Shown: positions 1-4,064 of the stretch, piece by piece | Position numbering within the stretch: the stretch's first letter is position 1 | Layout: every line of letters starts with the position of its first letter | Origin: Flavobacteriales bacterium UBA7690 | GTDB lineage: Bacteria > Bacteroidota > Bacteroidia > Flavobacteriales_F > PHOS-HE28 | DNA: 6,934 bases | Reading direction: 5' to 3' | NCBI GenBank assembly: GCA_002482775.1 | Contig: DLGQ01000108.1 | Location: forward strand, 4,851-11,784 | Made by a program: the position numbers and the translations under genes | Notes under the pieces: generated by a model | Told to the model about the DNA's origin: nothing | Seen by the model: the letters and a program-made list of their open reading frames with translations, nothing else | Databases searched by the model: none

Positions 1-319
1 AGGCATCATGGAAGTTGAACGTAACGCTGTCAGCCCCCATGCTGAAACTGAATGCGGAATGGCAGGTCGCAGCCGTTACGGGATGGATCACCACATCGTG
101 GCAAGTGGTCGCCGAACAGCCGTGGTCATCGTGGATGGTCAGGCACACGTTGAATGTGCCATCGTGCGCATAGGTATGTGCAGGGTTCTGTGATGTGGAG
201 GTACCCCCGTCGCCGAAGGTCCAGGCCCACGAGGTGATCGCATGCCCGCTGGTGGAGGCATCATGGAAGTTGAACGTAAGGCTGTCAGCCCCCATGCTGA
301 AAGTGAACGCGGAATGGCA
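1..319. repeat. Direct repeat encoding the PKD unit (1-64 and 256-319, period 255 bp)
   Basis: Positions 1-64 and 256-319 match at 61 of 64 bases; the mismatches are at 25/280, 48/303 and 53/308. The spacing of 255 bp equals 85 codons, so the repeat is in frame with the minus-strand PKD gene. It marks the start of each tandem domain. The array probably continues to the left of the window. Confidence 0.85.
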
Positions 320-397
320 ACCGGTCTGAGCTTGGATCGTTCCAGAGATGAACAGGAAGAGACCGACAGCGGCAGCATGTGGAGTAAAGAAGCGCAT
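1..397 (-). CDS. Secreted PKD-repeat protein, N-terminal part (runs off the left edge)
   Basis: The minus-strand frame opens at an ATG at 397-395 and stays open for 132 codons to the window edge, so the C-terminus is missing. Residues 1-23 form a signal peptide with a hydrophobic stretch (VGLFLFISG) and a likely cleavage after IQA-23. A PKD domain follows at about 27-105, recognised by the core WTFGDG (59-64) and the closing NPAHTYAHDGTFNV segment (71-84). A second copy begins at C112 with the same CHSAF.FSMGADS start as C27. PKD domains are extracellular beta-sandwich modules common in large Bacteroidota surface or secreted proteins, often with a C-terminal T9SS signal, which cannot be checked here. 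Four cysteines of the first repeat (27, 85, 94, 99) suggest disulfides. The start is supported by the signal peptide and by a promoter about 20 nt upstream. The partner or substrate is unknown. Confidence 0.85.
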   Translation of the reverse strand, partial: MRFFTPHAAAVGLFLFISGTIQAQTGCHSAFTFSMGADSLTFNFHDASTSGHAITSWAWTFGDGGTSTSQNPAHTYAHDGTFNVCLTIHDDHGCSATTCHDVVIHPVTAATCHSAFSFSMGADSVTFNFHDA

Positions 398-420
398 GGT
401 TGGTCAAATGTTGGAAGTGT

Positions 421-452
421 CAAATTTAGGCTGAACGCGAAGGGATGGGCAA
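421..452 (-). promoter_or_regulatory. Bacteroidota-type promoter for the PKD gene
   Basis: Read on the minus strand, positions 428-421 give TAAATTTG, a full match to the Bacteroidota -7 consensus TAnnTTTG. A TTG at 452-450, 21 nt upstream, fits the -33 element. Transcription would start near 415, leaving a leader of about 20 nt before the ATG at 397. No Shine-Dalgarno sequence is present, as is usual in this phylum. The rest of the divergent gap (398-649) shows no equally good promoter for the plus-strand gene at 650. Confidence 0.6.
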
Positions 453-649
453 CATGAAGGCGACCATTGTTGCGTGTCAAGCCTGGTACTCTGGCCTTCG
501 TGGGATCCGGGGCTATGGTCCGGTTTGCAACTTCTTCAAGCACCTATCGCATCCAATAGCCTTCCAATTTCCGCCCATATCCGATCCAAGAGGTTGCGCA
601 CGATCGTAAGTATCCAGCGTTACTCACGACAACAAACAAAACCCCTTGC

Positions 650-1729
650 ATGAAAGCCCCCTTCAGAAAGCCCTCTTCCCTCCTGGTGCTCGCCGCGCTT
701 ACCCTCACCATGGTCTCCTGCGACAAGGACGAGGACATGGAGGATATGGGTGGCCACGGCGGTGGCGCGGCGGCGCTCAACATCAACTACCCTGCTGCCT
801 ACGTGGTGAACGGCTCCTCCAACTACATCGATGTGATCAAGTTGAGCGATATGAGCCATGTGGACCACATCGGCTTGAACGGCGGCACCTTTCCGCACCA
901 CATCTACAAGAGTCCGGACAACATGTTCCTGGCTGTTGCCATCACCGGCACCGACCTCAGCGGCGGTCATGCCGGGCACGCCACTATGCCTGGAGCGTAT
1001 AGTGTGGTGATCATCGACCCCACTACCGGCGAATTGCACCACAGCATCCCCACGGAGCATCTGCCGCACAATGCCGCCTTCTCGCCCAACAGCAGCGAAC
1101 TCTGGTTCGGACAGGCCGATAGCCTGGATGGGATGGTCTTCGTACACAGCACTTCCGATTTCAGTGAGGTAGCCGCGATACCTGTTGGCATGCAACCGTC
1201 TGAAGTCACCTTCAGCGCCGATGGCAGCAAGGTCTTCGCCGCCAACACAGGTTCGGGCACGGTCTCGGTGATCGACCCGGTCTCCAAAACAGTGGTAGCC
1301 ACCATTCCGGTGGGCCAAATGCCGGTAGGCGCATGGCCTGCGAGCAACGGCATGATGTACGTGGACAATGAAATGGACGAGACCGTGTCGGAGATCTCCG
1401 TGAGCGGGCTCAACGTGGTGTCCACGATCAACTTGGGTTTCATGCCGGGCTATGTAGCCTATCTGGCGGGCACACAGGAGTTGTGGGTTTCCGATGCCAC
1501 CAACGGTCGTGTGGTGTGGTACACCAATTCGGGTGGTGCTTGGACCGAGCAGGGTTCGTTCACCACGGGTGCCAATGCCCACGCGATCGCTTTCAACGCC
1601 GACGGCAGCATCGGTTATGTTACCAACCAGGATGCGAACACACTGAGCATCGTGGCAACCGCCACCCATACTGTCACTTCCACGGTGGATGTGGGGATGA
1701 AACCGAACGGGATCGTGCTGAAGGAATAA
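650..1729 (+). CDS. Lipoprotein with a seven-bladed YVTN/YncE-like beta-propeller
   Basis: This is a 359-residue exported lipoprotein. Residues 1-23 form a signal peptide ending in the lipobox MVS-C24. The following acidic DKDED fits the Bacteroidota lipoprotein export signal (K-D/E-D/E at +3 to +5), which predicts display on the cell surface. The rest is a YVTN-type propeller. Blade turn motifs recur near residues 82 (PHH), 139 (PHN), 183 (PSE), 225 (PVG), 266 (PGY), 311 (HAI) and 352 (PNG), mostly 41-44 residues apart. Strands such as KVFAANTGSGTVSVIDP (194-210) and IGYVTNQDANTLSIV (321-335) are typical. The N-terminal strand YVVNGSSNYIDVI would complete the last blade. The first spacing is 57 residues because of a Gly/His/Met-rich insertion (about 104-115). 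Such propellers mainly bind partners or ligands, and no catalytic residues are visible. Its role, including any link to the copper genes downstream, is not shown by the sequence. A hairpin after the stop suggests it is transcribed alone. Confidence 0.85.
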   Translation: MKAPFRKPSSLLVLAALTLTMVSCDKDEDMEDMGGHGGGAAALNINYPAAYVVNGSSNYIDVIKLSDMSHVDHIGLNGGTFPHHIYKSPDNMFLAVAITGTDLSGGHAGHATMPGAYSVVIIDPTTGELHHSIPTEHLPHNAAFSPNSSELWFGQADSLDGMVFVHSTSDFSEVAAIPVGMQPSEVTFSADGSKVFAANTGSGTVSVIDPVSKTVVATIPVGQMPVGAWPASNGMMYVDNEMDETVSEISVSGLNVVSTINLGFMPGYVAYLAGTQELWVSDATNGRVVWYTNSGGAWTEQGSFTTGANAHAIAFNADGSIGYVTNQDANTLSIVATATHTVTSTVDVGMKPNGIVLKE

Positions 1730-1768
1730 CAAACGAGGGTCCGAAGGGCTGTCCGTAACCGGTGAAGG

Positions 1769-1804
1769 GCCGCATGTTGCAAGGCATGCGGCTCTCTTCA
1801 TTTC
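1769..1804 (+). terminator. Terminator-like hairpin after the propeller gene
   Basis: There is a perfect 8-bp stem, GCCGCATG (1769-1776) with CATGCGGC (1785-1792), and an 8-nt loop. It is followed by a pyrimidine-rich, T-containing tract TCTCTTCATTTCT (1793-1805). It lies 40 nt after the stop codon of the propeller gene and about 50 nt before the next gene. The T-run is broken, so termination may be incomplete. Confidence 0.6.
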
Positions 1805-1856
1805 TCCGTGGGATATTCCCCGACCGATGACGAGCCTAACTTTACGCACTACGTTC

Positions 1857-2456
1857 ATGACCCGCGTCATCCTTCCCCTCCTGTTCGCTCTGGTCTGCAG
1901 CTTCAACGGCATCGCCCAAGAGCACCCGTTCATCGCCACATTCGAGCTCACGGAACTGGAAGGCCGCATCCGAATTGATTGGACCATGGCTGCGGGGACC
2001 ACCTGCAACGGCACCGAAGTGGAGCGCAGCACCGACGGCACCAGCTTCGCCAAGGTCTATCGCATCGACGGCATCTGCGGCAGCGGCACGGAACCAGTGC
2101 CCTATTTCTGGCTCGATGAAGCCCCACCTGAATTGTCAACGGTGTACTACCGCATCAAGCTCGGCATCAACGGGTACAGTTCCGTGAAGTCGGTGGTCTT
2201 CGACCAACTCACCACCAGCGACCAGCGCTTCTTTCCATCGCCCATGAGCGATGAAGCGACGTTGATCTTGAACATCAGTACTTCCGCTACGATGGATGTG
2301 CTTGTTCACGACGCGACCGGGCGCATTGCATTCCAGCGGACGGGGGCTCCCGGCCCTTTGGTGCGCATATCGCTGGTTGGTCATTCATCCGGGGTCTTCA
2401 CCTACCGTGCGGAAAGCGATGGCCGCGTGTTCACAGGCACTATTGTCAAGCAGTAG
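1857..2456 (+). CDS. Small secreted protein with Fn3-like domain and T9SS type A sorting domain
   Basis: The product has 199 residues from the ATG at 1857. Residues 1-20 (MTRVILPLLFALVCSFNGIA) make a compact signal peptide with likely cleavage before Q21. An in-frame ATG at 1827 would add ten residues before it. I prefer 1857 because it gives a normal n-region. Residues about 24-116 resemble the Fn3-like beta-sandwich common in Bacteroidota secreted proteins (TEVERSTDGTSFAKV, then YYRIK and YSSVKSVVF), with C50 and C74 able to form a disulfide. Residues about 124-199 match the type A C-terminal sorting domain: FFPSPMSDEATL, a central VLVHDATGRIAFQ and the ending SGVFTYRAESDGRVFTGTIVKQ. By family knowledge the protein crosses the inner membrane by Sec and the outer membrane by T9SS, and the C-terminal domain is then removed or anchored. 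No enzymatic motif is seen and its function is unknown. It follows the hairpin at 1769-1804, so it probably has its own promoter; TAACTTTA at 1837-1844 is only a weak -7 candidate. Confidence 0.8.
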   Translation: MTRVILPLLFALVCSFNGIAQEHPFIATFELTELEGRIRIDWTMAAGTTCNGTEVERSTDGTSFAKVYRIDGICGSGTEPVPYFWLDEAPPELSTVYYRIKLGINGYSSVKSVVFDQLTTSDQRFFPSPMSDEATLILNISTSATMDVLVHDATGRIAFQRTGAPGPLVRISLVGHSSGVFTYRAESDGRVFTGTIVKQ

Positions 2457-2645
2457 GCATGAAGATGCGCATAGCAGACCACATCAGCCCGCGAGCAGGT
2501 CGCAGCGAGCAGCGCGAGGTGGGATCTGCCCGCCAGTGCCAGCACGGGGAGCACTTTGCCCAAGCACTGTATTGCTGGTCGTGCAGGTTCCCACGCCAGC
2601 ATTGGCCCAATTGGAGCGGAGCTACCCCGCATGGTACTTGGTGGT

Positions 2646-2672
2646 GTGTTGGGAAGCCTAACAACCCAACAC
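2646..2672 (+). promoter_or_regulatory. Inverted repeat abutting the Csp start codon
   Basis: GTGTTGGG (2646-2653) pairs perfectly with CCCAACAC (2665-2672) across an 11-nt loop. The stem ends one base before the ATG at 2674, so in mRNA it would fold over the ribosome landing site; as DNA it could be an operator. The fold is seen directly. Any regulatory role is inference. No clear TAnnTTTG promoter element was found in 2457-2673. Confidence 0.4.
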
Positions 2673-2673
2673 C

Positions 2674-3033
2674 ATGCATCAAGAACACAACGACTGCATC
2701 CAGGCCTGCCAGACCTGCGCCAATGAGTGTGAGCATTGCGCCACCGCCTGTTTGGGCGAGGTCGATGCGAGATCGATGGCCGACTGCATCCAACTGGACC
2801 GTTATTGCGCGGATCTCTGCCGGATGGCCGCTTCCTTCATGGCGCGCGCCGATGGCAAGTTCGGCGATAGAATCGCCCATCGCCTTTGCGCCCTTTGCGC
2901 CGAGATCTGCGATGAGTGCGCCACGGAGTGCCGCAAGCACGACAATGAACATTGCAAGCGTTGCGCTGAAGCCTGCGAGGCCTGCGCCAAAGCCTGTCGC
3001 GAAATGGGTGTCGCTGAACTCACCCACAACTGA
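2674..3033 (+). CDS. Four-helix-bundle copper storage protein (Csp3-like, DUF326)
   Basis: This is a 119-residue, cysteine-loaded helical protein without a signal peptide, so it is expected in the cytosol. It has 19 cysteines at 8, 12, 15, 19, 22, 26, 38, 45, 49, 72, 75, 79, 82, 86, 94, 97, 101, 104 and 108. The CxxC and CxxxC spacings place them along one face of each helix. Four helices can be drawn at about 3-27, 32-57, 64-88 and 91-111. This is the pattern of Csp proteins, where thiolates lining the core of a four-helix bundle hold many Cu(I) ions. Csp1 has a Tat signal and fewer cysteines; the absence of a signal and the high cysteine count point to the cytosolic Csp3 type. Two histidines near the N-terminus (2, 5) may add ligands. 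It is the first gene of the copper cluster, 66 bp ahead of the HMBD-array gene, and probably buffers Cu(I) before efflux by the ATPase. Binding of other thiophilic metals cannot be excluded. Confidence 0.88.
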   Translation: MHQEHNDCIQACQTCANECEHCATACLGEVDARSMADCIQLDRYCADLCRMAASFMARADGKFGDRIAHRLCALCAEICDECATECRKHDNEHCKRCAEACEACAKACREMGVAELTHN

Positions 3034-3047
3034 ACCGGACCGCCAAC

Positions 3048-3076
3048 GCGCTCCTGTAGGTCATAGGCAGGAGCGC
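3048..3076 (+). other. Strong intercistronic hairpin between Csp and HMBD-array genes
   Basis: GCGCTCCTG (3048-3056) pairs perfectly with CAGGAGCGC (3068-3076), a 9-bp GC-rich stem with an 11-nt loop. It sits 15 nt after the Csp stop codon and 23 nt before the next ATG. No T-tract follows (TACGGC), so it is not a classical intrinsic terminator. It could stabilise or process the mRNA and so set the ratio of the two proteins, or act as a weak or factor-dependent terminator. Confidence 0.5.
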
Positions 3077-3099
3077 TACGGCATCAACACACAACAATC

Positions 3100-3714
3100 A
3101 TGAAGACCTCTATCTCCTTCTGCGGTGCCATGCTCGCGTTCGTGCTGTTCTGCTTCAACCCGTGGATGTCGGGCGCTGTAGCGCAGCACGACCATCCACA
3201 CGCCGCCCCTACAGCTACGGCCGCAGACCCCGTGTACAGCGGCCCCATGCACCCGGAAGTAACGGGCAAGAAAGGTGACATGTGCAGTAAATGTGGAATG
3301 GCCCTGGTAGCACCGAAGGATGCTCCTGTTGCTGGCACCGCCATGTACTGCTGTGCCATGCATCCCGATGCGATGGGGGCCAAGGATGCCAAGTGCCCGA
3401 AATGCGGCATGGCGATGACCACGGCCATGTACTGTTGTCCCATGCACCCCGAAACGATGGGCGCCAAGGATGCCAAGTGCGCGCATTGCGGCATGGCGAT
3501 GACCCAGCCCGCAGCGCTTTACGCATGCCCCATGCACCCGACCATGACCGGTGCGAAAGGTGCCAAGTGCAGCCAATGCGGCATGGCCATGACCGAAGTG
3601 AAAGCGACAGCAACCGCCACGCACGCCTGCTCGATGCATCCGGAAGTCAACGGCAAAGCCGGTGACAAGTGCTCCAAGTGCGGTATGGCGCTGTCGCCAG
3701 TGAAAGGAAAATGA
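3100..3714 (+). CDS. Exported protein with five tandem heavy-metal-binding domains (HMBD)
   Basis: This is a 204-residue periplasmic or secreted metal-binding protein. Residues 1-28 form a signal peptide with likely cleavage AVA-28/Q29; the mature protein starts with a His-rich QHDHPH. Five HMBD units then follow at 46-69, 83-106, 111-134, 141-164 and 175-198. Each has the frame C-x-M-H-P, about 10 residues, then C-x-x-C-G-M-A. In family proteins (the N-termini of some copper ATPases and CusB-type adaptors) these Cys, His and Met residues bind copper or similar soft metals. Unit 1 has Gly48 where the others have the first Cys. Units 2 and 3 have a double Cys (CC.MHP). Linkers are short and Ala/Thr/Lys-rich. 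There is no other domain, so the protein looks like a pure metal sponge or chaperone array. It lies between the Csp gene and a single-HMBD lipoprotein gene 25 bp downstream, consistent with one operon. Zn, Ag or other metals are possible alternatives to Cu. Confidence 0.85.
   Translation: MKTSISFCGAMLAFVLFCFNPWMSGAVAQHDHPHAAPTATAADPVYSGPMHPEVTGKKGDMCSKCGMALVAPKDAPVAGTAMYCCAMHPDAMGAKDAKCPKCGMAMTTAMYCCPMHPETMGAKDAKCAHCGMAMTQPAALYACPMHPTMTGAKGAKCSQCGMAMTEVKATATATHACSMHPEVNGKAGDKCSKCGMALSPVKGK
3340..3507 (+). repeat. Two tandem 84-bp copies encoding HMBD units 2 and 3
   Basis: Positions 3340-3423 and 3424-3507 align without gaps at 73 of 84 bases. Each encodes 28 residues starting AMYCC. They share long identical runs around GCCAAGGATGCCAAGTGC and GGCATGGCGATGACC. 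This is the most recent visible duplication within the five-unit array. Several differences are silent, as expected for selection on the protein. Confidence 0.8.
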
Positions 3715-3739
3715 TCATCACGAACAACCTCACATAGCC

Positions 3740-3922
3740 ATGCGTTTGCTGAAGAACATCATGATCGCCGCTACGATCAGCGCCACGTTCGCCGCGTGCA
3801 GCGCACAAAAGGCCGGTGCGGGTTCCGCCGACAGTTCGTACTCCTGTCCCATGCACCCGGAAGTCACCGGGAAGGAAGGCGACAAGTGCCCCAAGTGCGG
3901 CATGGCCCTAACGCATAAGTAA
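3740..3922 (+). CDS. Small lipoprotein with one heavy-metal-binding domain
   Basis: This 60-residue protein has a signal peptide (1-19) ending in the lipobox FAA-C20, so the mature product is a lipid-anchored peptide of about 41 residues. After a short Ala/Gly/Ser linker comes a single HMBD at 34-57: YSCPMHP, then GDKCPKCGMAL with Cys at 36, 50 and 53 and His39. The residues after C20 (SAQKAG) lack the acidic surface-export signal, so it probably faces the periplasm from the outer membrane. It starts 25 bp after the five-HMBD gene and shares its module most closely with that protein's first and last units (MHPEV.GK.GD.CSKCGMAL). It probably binds or passes on copper in the periplasm. It is complete, not a fragment: it has its own start, lipobox and stop. 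Confidence 0.83.
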   Translation: MRLLKNIMIAATISATFAACSAQKAGAGSADSSYSCPMHPEVTGKEGDKCPKCGMALTHK

Positions 3923-3958
3923 GAGCGATGAGGCTGGCACTTTCCTAGCTCCGCAGGC

Positions 3959-3987
3959 CAGAGCGCCGCAAGTCTCCGGGCGCTTTG
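3959..3987 (+). terminator. Possible terminator or attenuator hairpin ahead of the ATPase gene
   Basis: CAGAGCGCC (3959-3967) pairs with GGCGCTTTG (3979-3987), a 9-bp stem with one G-T wobble and an 11-nt loop. It lies in the 142-bp gap, the largest inside the copper cluster, 36 nt after the small lipoprotein stop. Only three Ts occur, inside the 3' arm, so termination would be weak. It could separate the small-protein genes from the ATPase or reduce read-through. No clear TAnnTTTG promoter is seen between it and the ATG at 4065. Confidence 0.4.
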
Positions 3988-4064
3988 TCCGCGTTGGTGT
4001 AAAACGTTTCCATAATGCCGTAAGAGACTATGCTGGGCCTGGTCGGAGCTTTGTTCTACCAAAC

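Noticed and set aside
600..607. ACGATCGT palindrome upstream of the propeller gene as an operator
   Set aside because: Eight-base palindromes are common by chance, and nothing else in the region supports a binding site.
620..2053. A 477-codon open frame on the minus strand spanning the propeller gene and the following gap
   Set aside because: It is antisense to two genes with clear signal peptides and recognisable domains. Its translation is His/Arg/Val-rich with no domain, as expected from the opposite strand of GC-rich coding DNA.
2464..2472. GCAT-GAAG-ATGC and ATGCGCAT structures just after the T9SS cargo gene as a terminator
   Set aside because: The stem is only four base pairs and no T-tract follows.
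2459..3103. A 214-codon plus-strand frame overlapping the Csp gene in another phase
   Set aside because: The Csp frame shows the expected cysteine heptad-like pattern. The other frame has no family resemblance and would start directly after the previous stop without other support.
3076..3639. Repetitive His/Gly-rich minus-strand frame opposite the HMBD array
   Set aside because: Its repeats are simply the reverse complement of the HMBD repeats; it has no credible start or domain of its own.
4002..4009. AAACGTTT palindrome upstream of the ATPase gene as a metal-sensor operator
   Set aside because: It is too short and matches no metal-sensor site I can name with confidence; no second half-site is visible.
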